Notes: generated from the letters alone by a model not told the origin. A DNA stretch of 64,000 nt from Streptomyces scopuliridis RB72 (GCF_000718095.1 NZ_JOEI01000018.1:248001-312000), one strand, 5' to 3'. Counted from the stretch's first letter, positions 15,876-24,580 are shown. Numbers and translations: made by a program.

Positions 15876-17408
15876 GTGGCAGCAGCACCAGTCTGGAGTG
15901 TCGACCCCCGAACAGGGAAGCAGCGCGAGCAGGTCGCGCACGAGGCCACGGCGGAGGAGGTCGACCGCGCGGTACGCGGCGCGCACGCCGCGCGGGCCGC
16001 GCTCGCCGACCGTACCGCGCGCGCCGCCCTGCTCCGTACGGCGGCCGATCTGCTCGACGAGGCGGGGGAGCACGTCATCGAGGCCGCGGACGCGGAGACC
16101 GCGCTCGGCCCCGTCCGGCTCACCGGCGAGCTCGCCCGTACCACCGCCCAGCTGCGGGCCTTCGCGGAGGTCGTCGACGAGGGCGCCTTCCTCGACGTAC
16201 GCATCGACCACGCCGACGCCGACCGCACCCCGCCCTGGCCCGATCTGCGCCGCTGGAAGGTGCCGCTCGGGGTCGTCGCCGTCTACTCCGCCAGCAACTT
16301 CCCACTCGCCTTCTCCGTGCCCGGCGGCGACACCGCGAGCGCGCTCGCGGCCGGCTGCCCCGTGGTCGTCAAGGCGCACCCGGACCACCCCGCCACCTCC
16401 GAACTGTGCGCGTCCGTGCTGCGCAGGGCCGCCGCCGAAGTGGGGCTGCCCGAGGACGTGGTGAATCTGGTGCACGGCTTCGAGGCGGGCGTCGAGCTCG
16501 TACGGCACCCGCTGGTGTCGGCGGCCGGCTTCACCGGTTCCATCCGCGGTGGACGCGCCCTCTTCGACGCCGCCGCCGCCCGGCCCACGCCCATCCCCTT
16601 CCACGGCGAGCTGGGCTCCCTCAACCCCGTCGTGATCACCGAGGCCGCCGCGGCCGAGCGCGCCGAGCAGATCGGTGCGGGGCTGGCCGGCTCGATGACC
16701 CTGGGGGAGGGGCAGTTCTGCACCAAGCCCGGTTTCGTCCTGGCGCCGGCCGGTGAGCCGGGCGACCGGCTGGTGAAGTCCCTGACGACGGCCGTCAGCG
16801 AGACCGAGCCCGGAGTGATGCTCGACCACCGGATGCGGGACGCCTTCGTCGCGGGCGTACGCGAACGGGCCGCGCTGCCCGGCGTGGACGCCCCGATCAC
16901 CCCCGGCGCCGGCGGCGAACACACCGTCAGCGCGGGCTTCCTGACCGTGGACGCGGAACTGCTCGCCACCGAGGGTGCGCACGATCTGCTGCTGGAGGAG
17001 TGCTTCGGTCCGGTGACCGTCGTCGCGCGCTACAGCTCCCCGGCCGAGATCACATCGGTACTCTCCCGGCTCCCCGGCAATCTCACCGCCACCCTCCAGC
17101 TCGCCGAGGAGGAGGCCGACGGGACCGCGCCGGGCGCCGCCCAGCTGCTCGCGGAACTGACCCCGCTGGCCGGGCGCGTCCTGGTCAACGGCTGGCCGAC
17201 CGGTGTCGCCGTCGCCCCCGCGCAGCACCACGGCGGTCCCTACCCGGCGACCACCTCCACCTCCACCTCGGTCGGCGCCACGGCGATCGAGCGCTGGCTG
17301 CGCCCGGTCTCGTACCAGTCGACCCCGGCCGCGCTGCTCCCGGCGGAACTGCGCGACGACAACCCCCTGGACCTGCCGCGCCGGGTGGACGGCCGTCCGG
17401 AGAACTGA
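15876..17408 (+). CDS. 2,5-dioxovalerate (alpha-ketoglutaric semialdehyde) dehydrogenase
   Basis: NAD(P)-dependent aldehyde dehydrogenase of 510 aa, closest in pattern to the dioxovalerate dehydrogenases that end the oxidative hexuronate pathway by making 2-oxoglutarate. Catalytic Cys282 is in GEGQFCTKPG, Glu245 in HGELGSLN, and the conserved Asn is in SASNFPLAFSV. The SASNFPLAFSVPGGDT and HHGGPYPATTS blocks are characteristic of this subfamily. GTG 15876 follows GGGAAGGAAAG by about 6 nt. Its role is supported by KdgD, whose product it would use, by the adjacent IclR gene and by the shared operator motif. The cofactor preference is not determined. Confidence 0.88.
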   Translation: MAAAPVWSVDPRTGKQREQVAHEATAEEVDRAVRGAHAARAALADRTARAALLRTAADLLDEAGEHVIEAADAETALGPVRLTGELARTTAQLRAFAEVVDEGAFLDVRIDHADADRTPPWPDLRRWKVPLGVVAVYSASNFPLAFSVPGGDTASALAAGCPVVVKAHPDHPATSELCASVLRRAAAEVGLPEDVVNLVHGFEAGVELVRHPLVSAAGFTGSIRGGRALFDAAAARPTPIPFHGELGSLNPVVITEAAAAERAEQIGAGLAGSMTLGEGQFCTKPGFVLAPAGEPGDRLVKSLTTAVSETEPGVMLDHRMRDAFVAGVRERAALPGVDAPITPGAGGEHTVSAGFLTVDAELLATEGAHDLLLEECFGPVTVVARYSSPAEITSVLSRLPGNLTATLQLAEEEADGTAPGAAQLLAELTPLAGRVLVNGWPTGVAVAPAQHHGGPYPATTSTSTSVGATAIERWLRPVSYQSTPAALLPAELRDDNPLDLPRRVDGRPEN

Positions 17409-17415
17409 CAACCGA

Positions 17416-17457
17416 GAGCCGAGCACTGCGAGCCGAGCACTGTGAGCCGAGTACATG
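17416..17457 (+). repeat. 14-bp tandem repeat containing a start codon
   Basis: Three tandem units occur: GAGCCGAGCACTGC, GAGCCGAGCACTGT and GAGCCGAGTACATG. The ATG that ends the third, slightly diverged unit is the start codon of the DUF1349 gene. The repeat replaces any normal Shine-Dalgarno. Confidence 0.85.
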
Positions 17458-18072
17458 AGTGACCAGACGATCGACCTGCCGGAACTGCCGTTCCCGCTGC
17501 GGGCGTACGGCCCCGAGGGCGCGTGGCGCTACGCGGACGGAGCGCTCACCGGCCGGGCGGGCGCCCGCCAGGACCGCTTCGTACCACCGTCGGGCGCGTC
17601 CCTGGAGCCGGCCTCCGACGCGCCACGCCTGCTCGGCGCCCCGGACGGCGACTTCCAGCTGATCGCCCGTGTCAGGGTCGGCTTCGCCGCCGCCTTCGAC
17701 GCGGGCGTGCTCGCTCTGGAGGCCGACGCACAGCACTGGGCCAAGCTCTGTCTGGAGCTGTCACCGGAGCGTCCGACGATCTGCACGGTCGTCACCCGTG
17801 GGCACTCCGACGACGCCAACTCCTTTGTGGTGGACGGCGACAGCTACTGGCTGCGGATCAGCCGCACCGGCCGGGCGTTCGCCTTCCACGCCTCCCCGGA
17901 CGGCGAGCGGTGGACCTTCGTCCGCGTCTTCACGCTGGGCACGCCCGAGCAGGCCGTGGCGGCGCGCGTCGGCTTCCTGGCGCAATCACCCACGGGCGAG
18001 GGATGCGCGGTGACGTACGACAGGATCGTCTTCCGGCCGGAAGGGCTCGCGGACGCGCGGGACGGCAGCTGA
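17455..18072 (+). CDS. DUF1349 concanavalin-A-like protein
   Basis: Predicted 205-aa cytosolic protein of the DUF1349 family, a beta-sandwich related to the C-terminal domain of GH43 beta-xylosidases. The HWAKLCLE, SYWLRISRTG and FHASPDGERWTFVRVF blocks are typical. It has no signal peptide. It starts 46 nt after the dehydrogenase stop and probably belongs to that transcript. A sugar- or polysaccharide-linked role fits the family and the context but is unproven. The ATG lies in a 14-bp tandem repeat with no clear ribosome site. Confidence 0.83.
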   Translation: MSDQTIDLPELPFPLRAYGPEGAWRYADGALTGRAGARQDRFVPPSGASLEPASDAPRLLGAPDGDFQLIARVRVGFAAAFDAGVLALEADAQHWAKLCLELSPERPTICTVVTRGHSDDANSFVVDGDSYWLRISRTGRAFAFHASPDGERWTFVRVFTLGTPEQAVAARVGFLAQSPTGEGCAVTYDRIVFRPEGLADARDGS

Positions 18073-18135
18073 GATTCCGCCGCCCGCGGCCTCAGGGGCG
18101 CAACCGGCCGCCGCCCCGGGCGCGTCCCCCTCTCC

Positions 18136-18642
18136 ATGAGCTTCCCTCCGAGCCTTCCGGTGATCAGGGCCGCGGTGCCCGACGACCTCGACGCCATCGC
18201 GGTTCTGCACGCCGAGGCCCGTGCCACGTACTACCGCGGCCGGCTGCCGGAGGACGACTACGACGGCCCGGCCGAGCGCGCCCGTACCCGCGCGGGCTGG
18301 ACGCGGGCCCTCGCCGGGGCCGACCCGGACGCGGCGGTGCTCTGTGCCGTGGACGACTCCGGGCTCGCGGGCATCGCCGCGTACAGTCCGGTCGAGGGCG
18401 TCATGACGCTCACCCAGCTCCACGTCGCTCCGGCGCGGTGGCGCCGCGGCATCGGCAGCGCGCTGCACAGCGCGTGCGTCGCGGCCTGGCAGCGCGCCGG
18501 AGCCGGTACGGCACGGCTTGAGGTGTACGAACACAACACGCGCGCCCAGTCCTTCTACGCCCGGCACGGCTGGTACCCCGATCCGCACCACCCGCGCCAT
18601 GACACTCACCTCGTGCTGCGGTTCGAGGTCCCGGGGCCCTAG
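18136..18642 (+). CDS. GNAT family N-acetyltransferase
   Basis: Predicted 168-aa acetyl-CoA-dependent acyltransferase with one GNAT fold. Motif A is LHVAPARWRRGIGSALHSAC (the RRGIG pyrophosphate loop), followed by LEVYEHNTRAQSFYARHGWYP as motif B. The acceptor is unknown. No Shine-Dalgarno is visible before the ATG. Its TAG stop (18640-18642) overlaps the stop of the convergent gene, the two sharing one CTAG. Confidence 0.85.
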   Translation: MSFPPSLPVIRAAVPDDLDAIAVLHAEARATYYRGRLPEDDYDGPAERARTRAGWTRALAGADPDAAVLCAVDDSGLAGIAAYSPVEGVMTLTQLHVAPARWRRGIGSALHSACVAAWQRAGAGTARLEVYEHNTRAQSFYARHGWYPDPHHPRHDTHLVLRFEVPGP

Positions 18643-19982
18643 CGGATGTCATCGGCCGGCAGCCCCGCGAACTGGGTAGCGAGGTGGGCGGACCGGCCGT
18701 TCGTGATCAGGGTGGCGTGCCGGCCGGTGTGGTGGGCGAGCGCGAGGACGTCGGACCAGTGGGTGTAGCGGACGACGAGCGCGAGCGGTCCCGGAGGGAT
18801 GGCGGCGAGCAGCGCCGGATCCGGTAGCGGACCGGGTCCCGGGCCCGGCGCGGTCCTGGCGACGACGGGTTCGTGCACGTACGGGGCGAGGTCCGGACGG
18901 TGTCCGCCGGTGAGTACGGGATGGAGCCGGGCGTCGTGGGCGATGCTCCGCGCGAAGCGCGCGAAGTCCGCGCAGGGACCGCTCCCCGGGAGCGAGGACA
19001 GGGCGGAGGACCGCGCGCCCGGTGCGCCGCCCGCCGGCAGATGGGCGGCCAGGTTGGCGAGCCGCCGCTGGAACGTGGCGTGGTGCGTGTCGTGTACGGC
19101 GACGATCGGCGCGGCCGTACAGCCCTGCCCCGCCCGGGAGAAGCAGGCGCGGCCGGCCTGCGCGACGGCCGTACGCAGCCGGGCGTCGTGCCGTACCACC
19201 AGCAGGCCCGGCCGGCGCGCTCCCGGGCAGGGCGCCGGGCAGCAGGGCGGGATCACCGTCTCCGCGTGTTCGTCGAGGACCGCGGCGGTCGGCGAGCCGG
19301 GCGGGGCGATGACCAGCCGCCAGATCCCGGCGGGAAGACCGGCCGCGACCGCCGCCGCGCACAGTCGCGCGGCGAGCACGGCGGCGCGTGGGGAGACATG
19401 GCTGAGGACGGCGCTGCCGTCGAGGAGCGCGGGTACGGCGGCTTCGAGCAGCGAGGCGAGCGGCCTGCTGTCGTCGGTGTGCGTGGCGACGGTCGTGGCG
19501 GGTCGCCGCCGGGGCAGTTCGCGGACGAGGGGCACACCACGGGCGTGCGGCACACCACGGGTGCGCGGGAGTTCGCGTACGCGCGGCGGGACCGAACGGC
19601 GGCCGGGGCGCAGGGCGCGTTCCGCGGCGCGCAGTTCGTCCGCCGTGTCCGTGCCGCACAGACCGGAGCCATGGGCCAGCAGCTCACCGAGGTACGTACG
19701 GTGCCGGGCGATCCAGCGGTCCAGCCGGGCCAGGGCGGCGCGGCGGTCGCGCTCCGGACGCCGGGCCCAGACGCGCTGCGCGTCGGTCGCGGTGGCGATC
19801 GCCGCGAACACATCGGCGGGCGTGGAGTGCGGCACGGTCGCGGCCGGCCTGCCGGTCAGCAGGCTCCGTACCTCGCTGACGGGCCCGCTGCCCCTGGTCG
19901 CGAGGGCGTGCAGCGCGGCGGCGGGCAGCGGGCCGCCGAGCAGCGGGGTGGCGGTGACCCGGGGCGGGGGGAGCGGGGTCAT
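18639..19982 (-). CDS. degenerate aldehyde dehydrogenase-fold protein
   Basis: Predicted 447-aa protein of the ALDH superfamily. It keeps the nucleophile in SRAGQGCTAAP, the GxGQxCxA-type motif. The usual KPS lysine appears as HVSP, and the ELGG glutamate region is replaced by CPGARRPGLL, so cofactor binding and hydride transfer by the normal mechanism look impaired. An Arg/Pro insert (about residues 125-165, with PRTRGVPHARGVPLVRELPR) is unusual. ATG 19982 overlaps the MMPL stop (ATGA), so the two are coupled. It may act on acyl thioesters, or be an inactive partner, in the adjacent biosynthetic locus. Confidence 0.75.
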   Translation of the reverse strand: MTPLPPPRVTATPLLGGPLPAAALHALATRGSGPVSEVRSLLTGRPAATVPHSTPADVFAAIATATDAQRVWARRPERDRRAALARLDRWIARHRTYLGELLAHGSGLCGTDTADELRAAERALRPGRRSVPPRVRELPRTRGVPHARGVPLVRELPRRRPATTVATHTDDSRPLASLLEAAVPALLDGSAVLSHVSPRAAVLAARLCAAAVAAGLPAGIWRLVIAPPGSPTAAVLDEHAETVIPPCCPAPCPGARRPGLLVVRHDARLRTAVAQAGRACFSRAGQGCTAAPIVAVHDTHHATFQRRLANLAAHLPAGGAPGARSSALSSLPGSGPCADFARFARSIAHDARLHPVLTGGHRPDLAPYVHEPVVARTAPGPGPGPLPDPALLAAIPPGPLALVVRYTHWSDVLALAHHTGRHATLITNGRSAHLATQFAGLPADDIR

Positions 19983-22639
19983 CGGCGGCCTCCCACCCGG
20001 GTGGCGGGTCCGGCCGTGGGCTCGGTGGCGGGTTCGGCGGCTGCTTCCGCGGTGGGTTTCACGGGCGCGAGCGGGCGCGCGGCCGGGGCGGGGGACCGGC
20101 GGCGGATCCCCTTCGGCAGCCACCAGTTGACCGGCCCCGCCAGTGCCATCACCGCCGGAACCAGCAGCGGACGGATCAGCAGGGCGTCGATGAGAAGGGA
20201 CAGCGCGACGGTCACCCCGATGAGCTTGATCACCGTGATGTCCGCGGCGGCCAGGGCGAGCAGGACGGCGATGACGACACCGGCCGAGGCGGTGAACAGC
20301 GGCGCCGCCGCCTGGAGTCCGGCCGCCGTGGCCCGGACCGTGTCGCGCGTACGGGCATGGGCCTCGCCGATCCGGGAGAGCAGGAGGACCTCGTAGTCCA
20401 TGGAGAGCCCGAAGGCCAGACAGACCGCGACCATCGGGGTCAGTAGATCGGTGGTGCCCGTGACCGTGAAATCACCGGTCAGGAAGCGCAGATGGCCCTC
20501 CTGGAAGATCCAGACCATGCCTCCGGCGGTCGCCGTGAGGCTGAGCAGATTCATCAGCAGCGCCTTGACGGGCAGGAAGAGGCTACGGGTGAACAGCGCG
20601 AGCAGGGCCAGGGTGCAGAGGGTGACCAACACCGCCGCGTAGGGCAGCCGTTGGGCGAGGGCGGCCTTGATGTCGGCCAGCTCCGCCGCGGGACCGGCGA
20701 GGCGGGGTCCGGCGGGGGCACCGGTCTCGCGTACGGCATGGGCCAGCCGTGTACTCGCGGGGCCGTAGGCCGCCACGGGGCCGTTCACGGCGACCCAGGT
20801 CCCGGCCGCCGCGCGATGGCGGCCGGCGAGATCGGCGCAGGTGGCACGGGACATGGCGGGATCGCCGGGCCGGGCGGGGCAGCTCAGCAGGGGGCGTCCC
20901 GACGCGTAGAGACCGGTGACGGTGCGCACCCCGTCCGCTCCGGGCAGCGCGGACAGCCGCCGGGCGTAATCGTCCAGCGCGGCCAGGCGCTCCGGGGAGC
21001 CGTCGGCCCGCCAGTGCGGCAGCACCACATCGAGGGAGGAGGCGGCGACCGAGGGCAGCTCCGCCTGTAGGGCGCGCGCCGTTGTGGCCACGGGCGCGGT
21101 GGCGGGGAGTACGCGTTCGTCGCTGAGCCCGAAGACGGCGCGTTGGAACGGCAGCGCGAGCGCGGCCAGGATCAGGACGACCCCGACCGTGACCACCAGC
21201 GGACGCCGCATGGCCGCGGTCGCCAGCCGGTACCAGCGCCCGTCCTCCGGCGCTCCGCGCAGCCGCCGCCGCGCGAACCAGTCGGTGCCCGCCCGGCGTT
21301 CGCCCAGACAGGCCAGCGCGGCGGGGACCAGCAGGAGCGACGCCGCGGCGGCCAGCGCCACGACCGCGAGGCCCGCCCAGGCGAGGGAGCGCAGAAAGTA
21401 CAGCGGGAAGAGCAGCAGACCGGTCAGGGCGGCCCCGACGACGGCCGCGGAGACGACGACGGTGCGCCCGCCCGTGATCATCATCCGGTGCAGCGCGTCG
21501 TCATGCGGGGTGCCGCCGGCGCGTTCCTCGCGGTAACGGGCCACCAGGAACAGGCTGTAGTCGACGGCCATCGCCAGACCCACGGCGGTGGTGAGGTTCA
21601 GCGCGAACACCGACACGTCCGTCACCTCCGTCAGCGCGCGCAGCACCGCCAGCGCGCCGGCGACCGCCACCGCACCGACGGCCAGCGGCAGCAGGGCCGC
21701 CCACAGACTTCCGAAGGCCCAGAGCAGCAGAAGCAACACGGCGGGGGCGGCGAGGAGTTCGGCCGTACGCAGATCGCGTTCGCTCTGCGACTCCAGGTCT
21801 CTGAGCGCCGCTGCCTGCCCGGTCACGCCGACCTTCAGCGGACCCTGATCGCCGGTGACGTCGGGCAGCAGCCGGTCCACCGCGGCACGTACCTCACCGG
21901 CGCCGCCCCGCAGCCGTACGAGCGCCACGGCGGTGTGCCCGTCCGGTGTGCGCAGCGCCCGGGTCAGCGCGGACGCGTCGGTCACGTCCGTCCTGGGCGG
22001 CGCGGGACGGCCCCCGCGTACGGCGCCGGTCCAGTAGGAGTCCACCCCGCTGACCCGGCTGTCGGCGAGCAGCCGGGAGACCAGCCGCTCCCCGGCGCGC
22101 CGGGCGCCGGGTGTGTCGACGCCGCCCTCGGCGCGCGCGAGCAGTACGAAGCCGGGGGCGCCGCCGCCGAAGTCCTCCATGGCCCTGAGGGCTTGGGCGG
22201 AGGGCGCGGACTCGGGGACGAAGCCGCCGCTGACCAGCCGGGCCGCGACGTCGTAACCGGCCAGTGCGCACAGCAGGGTCACCATCGCGGCCAGCGACAG
22301 CACGGCACGGCGGTAGCGCACGGCGCCGCGCCCGGTCGCGGCCAGGCCCTGTCCGGCCGATCTTCGTGGGCCCGTGACGCCGCAGTGACATGAGCCGCTG
22401 CCGCGGCGGGCCGCACCTCGCCGCGTTGCCGGAGTCGCCCAAGCACGGCCGGGCCATCCACAACGCCGATCCTCCGCCTTGCGATGCTCTCCCGTGGCCT
22501 TAAGGGCACGGGGGTACCCCCTGCGCCAGACTGCCGCGGGCTGATCCACGAAGATCGACCGGACAGGACCTGGCAGCCGGCTCACGCCCCTGGGCGTCTT
22601 CGCGCTCCCGGGCTCGGCGCCGATGTCGCGCGCGTCCAT
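19979..22639 (-). CDS. MMPL/RND family transporter with in-frame repeat insertion
   Basis: Predicted 886-aa membrane protein of the MMPL branch of RND pumps, which export lipids or hydrophobic natural products. Two halves are visible, each with a first helix, a large outer loop and a five-helix bundle. VGLAMAVDYSLFLVARYREE and AFGLSMDYEVLLLSRIGEAH carry the conserved Asp-Tyr pairs of helices 4 and 10. ATG 22639 has a strong GGAAGGAG box. Codons about 23-100 are supplied by the 234-bp repeat element at 22341-22574, which is read through in frame; helix 1 (YRRAVLSLAAMVTLLCALAG) begins just after it. Without the element the protein would be about 808 aa. It is divergent from the SDR-ACP-KS-P450 operon. 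Confidence 0.88.
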   Translation of the reverse strand: MDARDIGAEPGSAKTPRGVSRLPGPVRSIFVDQPAAVWRRGYPRALKATGEHRKAEDRRCGWPGRAWATPATRRGAARRGSGSCHCGVTGPRRSAGQGLAATGRGAVRYRRAVLSLAAMVTLLCALAGYDVAARLVSGGFVPESAPSAQALRAMEDFGGGAPGFVLLARAEGGVDTPGARRAGERLVSRLLADSRVSGVDSYWTGAVRGGRPAPPRTDVTDASALTRALRTPDGHTAVALVRLRGGAGEVRAAVDRLLPDVTGDQGPLKVGVTGQAAALRDLESQSERDLRTAELLAAPAVLLLLLWAFGSLWAALLPLAVGAVAVAGALAVLRALTEVTDVSVFALNLTTAVGLAMAVDYSLFLVARYREERAGGTPHDDALHRMMITGGRTVVVSAAVVGAALTGLLLFPLYFLRSLAWAGLAVVALAAAASLLLVPAALACLGERRAGTDWFARRRLRGAPEDGRWYRLATAAMRRPLVVTVGVVLILAALALPFQRAVFGLSDERVLPATAPVATTARALQAELPSVAASSLDVVLPHWRADGSPERLAALDDYARRLSALPGADGVRTVTGLYASGRPLLSCPARPGDPAMSRATCADLAGRHRAAAGTWVAVNGPVAAYGPASTRLAHAVRETGAPAGPRLAGPAAELADIKAALAQRLPYAAVLVTLCTLALLALFTRSLFLPVKALLMNLLSLTATAGGMVWIFQEGHLRFLTGDFTVTGTTDLLTPMVAVCLAFGLSMDYEVLLLSRIGEAHARTRDTVRATAAGLQAAAPLFTASAGVVIAVLLALAAADITVIKLIGVTVALSLLIDALLIRPLLVPAVMALAGPVNWWLPKGIRRRSPAPAARPLAPVKPTAEAAAEPATEPTAGPATRVGGRR
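22341..22574. mobile_element. MITE-like repeat element, copy 2, inside MMPL gene
   Basis: A 234-bp element in opposite orientation to copy 1, with terminal inverted repeats GCCAGGCCCTGTCCGG and GCCAGGTCCTGTCCGG followed by YCGATCTTCGTGG. It shares internal blocks with copy 1 (on the minus strand GCATCGCAAGGCGGAGGATC and CAACGCGGCGAGGTGCGG) and carries an extra internal hairpin-like GGGGGTACCCCC segment. Its length is divisible by three, and the MMPL frame crosses it without a stop, adding 78 codons. In both copies the same frame reads HRKAEDR and GPRRSAGQGLA, so that frame is open by nature. No target duplication is clear here. Confidence 0.82.
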
Positions 22640-22973
22640 GCGCCGCTCCTTCCGGTTCGGTGTACGACGATCGGCGTACGACGAGGGGGCAATGCGGACG
22701 AGGGGCAATGCCACGGAGGGAACGACGCGGTGCCCGTCTCCGGCACGGCCGATACCGGTCCGCCTTCACACGAGTGAATCCATCGGGCTATACGTAAAGC
22801 AGGTAAGTCACTCGATGGAGTGGAAGGCCCTCTCGCCGCGCATAAGGAGCGGTTAAGGCCGGTCGGCCGGGATAAGTTCGGTCTCCTCGTGAGCCGGTTC
22901 CGGGTGAACTCCGGGGCGATGAGTGGGTCTCCGAGCGAGTGGACGCTCCCCGCGAAGAATGTGAAGAGACGGC
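22640..22973. promoter_or_regulatory. divergent control region of the biosynthetic locus
   Basis: The region separates the MMPL and SDR genes. It holds a tandem 14-mer (TCGGTGTACGACGA 22657-22670, TCGGCGTACGACGA 22671-22684) and a direct repeat GGGGCAATGC (22686-22695 and 22702-22711, 16 bp apart). A palindrome TTCAC-ACGA-GTGAA (22765-22778) overlaps a possible -35 (TTCACA), with TATACG as -10 at 22789-22794 for the plus-strand operon. These are plausible operator and promoter elements, but no regulator gene lies next to them. Confidence 0.45.
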
Positions 22974-24293
22974 ATGCCCGACCCCGAATTGCCCGACCCA
23001 GAACCCGAATCCGCATCCGAAGTGCCCGGCCCCGGCCCCAACCCGGACCCCCGTCCCGCCCCGTACAACGGCCCCGCCGCCAGCCCCGGCCCCGAACCCC
23101 GAGCGCCCGGCCCCGGCCCCGGCTCGGCCACCCCCGCCCTGGCCGACTCCACGATCGCCGTCAGCGGAGCCACCGGCTTCCTCGCCTCGTATCTGCTGCT
23201 GCATCTGCTGCCGCAGGGCACCCGGGTGGTGGCGCTGGTACGCAAGCCCCCGCACCGGGCCATGGCCTCACTCGCGCTGGCCCTGCGCTCGGCCGGGGCG
23301 CCGGCCGAGACCGTACAGCGGGTGGCGCACCAGGTACAGGCCGTTCAGATCACCCTCGACCGTCCCCGACTCGGCTTGTCCGAGGGCGAGTTCCAGGCCG
23401 TCGCGGACAGTGTGGACGCCGTTCTGCACTGTGCCGCGCTGACCAAACTGCACGGAGACGCCGGGGAACTGCACCGCACCAATGTCGAGGGCACCCGGCA
23501 GATCCTCGCGCTGGCCGCGGCCGGCCGCCGCGCCCCGCAGCTGTTCCATGTCAGCACCGCGTTCGTGGCCGGAGCGCGGCTCGACGGCGTCGTACCGGAG
23601 CGGCAGTTGGAGGCGTCCGGCTTTCTCACCCCGTACGAGGAGTCCAAGCACCGCGCCGAGCGGCTGGTCCACGACTGGGCGCGTACGCAGGGCCGGTGCG
23701 CCACGGTCTTCCGGCCCAGTGTGCTGCTCAGCGACCGGACCGCCCTGCCACGCGCCCCGCAGCACACCTATGCCGTACTGGCCGCCAAGCTCGCCCTCTT
23801 CCTGAGGCACGGCCCCCGGGCCCTCCTCGACGCCTCCTCCGCCCCGCTCGACGCCACGGGGAGGCTGACCATCCGGCTGCTGGGCGCCCCGGACGCCAGC
23901 ATCAATCTCTTGCAGGTCGACGCCGCGGCCCGCGCGATGCTGCGCCTCGCCGAGCAGGCGACCACCACCGACACCTCGGACGTCCCGCCCGGGGCGCGCG
24001 TCCACCACATCGTGCACCCGACCGAGACACCGGTGACCCGGGTGAACGAAGCGCTCCAGCGGTCCGTCCCCTGGCTGCGTCTCGCGCTGGTCCCCGAACG
24101 GCCCTGCCCCAGCGGCCTGGAGCGTGCCGTGGATCTGTACGGCGCCGAGGCCACGGCCTATCTCGGGCTGCGGCGGCGCTATGAACGCACCAGCCTGTGC
24201 GAGCTGGAACGCCGCCGGCTGGTACGCCCCCCGGCCCCGGTCGACAACCCGTACCTGGACGCGGCACTCACCCCACCCCTCATGGCCCGCTGA
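22974..24293 (+). CDS. thioester-reductase-like NAD(P)-binding protein
   Basis: Predicted 439-aa protein of the NAD_binding_4 (male sterility / thioester reductase) family, which reduces acyl thioesters on carrier proteins or CoA to aldehydes or alcohols. The nucleotide motif GATGFL is at 65-70 and the catalytic set is present: Ser194/Thr195 (HVSTAFVAG), Tyr221 and Lys225 (YEESK). The first 57 residues are a Pro/Glu/Gly-rich low-complexity tail. It is the first gene of a tight operon with ACP, ketosynthase and P450, so it probably releases the ACP-bound product reductively. It is a free-standing reductase, not fused to an adenylation or PKS module. Confidence 0.83.
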   Translation: MPDPELPDPEPESASEVPGPGPNPDPRPAPYNGPAASPGPEPRAPGPGPGSATPALADSTIAVSGATGFLASYLLLHLLPQGTRVVALVRKPPHRAMASLALALRSAGAPAETVQRVAHQVQAVQITLDRPRLGLSEGEFQAVADSVDAVLHCAALTKLHGDAGELHRTNVEGTRQILALAAAGRRAPQLFHVSTAFVAGARLDGVVPERQLEASGFLTPYEESKHRAERLVHDWARTQGRCATVFRPSVLLSDRTALPRAPQHTYAVLAAKLALFLRHGPRALLDASSAPLDATGRLTIRLLGAPDASINLLQVDAAARAMLRLAEQATTTDTSDVPPGARVHHIVHPTETPVTRVNEALQRSVPWLRLALVPERPCPSGLERAVDLYGAEATAYLGLRRRYERTSLCELERRRLVRPPAPVDNPYLDAALTPPLMAR

Positions 24294-24331
24294 CGCGGCC
24301 ACCAACCCGAGGAGAGACCATCAGCGATTCG

Positions 24332-24580
24332 ATGGAAGCCCGGATCATCGCCATCGTCACCGAGCACTTCGGCATCGACCCGGCCGAGATCACTCCGACC
24401 ACCACCTTCGAGGACCTGGACATGGACTCGCTCGCCCTGGCCGAGACCGTCGTCGTCCTGGAGGACCAGCTCGGTCTCGAACTCCCCGAGATCGAGGGAG
24501 CCTTCTCGCCGGCCGTCACGCTGGCGCAGGCCGCCGAGGCCTTCGCGCAGCTGCGCGCGACAGCGGCCGCCGCCTCATGA
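24332..24580 (+). CDS. acyl carrier protein
   Basis: Acyl carrier protein of 82 aa. The phosphopantetheine serine is Ser33 in DLDMDSLALAE, and the four-helix pattern EARIIAIVTEHFGI ... ETVVVLEDQLGLELPE is normal. The stop overlaps the ketosynthase start (ATGA). The start is odd: the good GAGGAG box (24309-24314) lies 17 nt before ATG 24332 but only 5 nt before an in-frame ATC (24320), so a rare ATC start giving four more residues is possible. It is expected to carry the substrate for the neighbouring ketosynthase, reductase and P450. Confidence 0.9.
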   Translation: MEARIIAIVTEHFGIDPAEITPTTTFEDLDMDSLALAETVVVLEDQLGLELPEIEGAFSPAVTLAQAAEAFAQLRATAAAAS

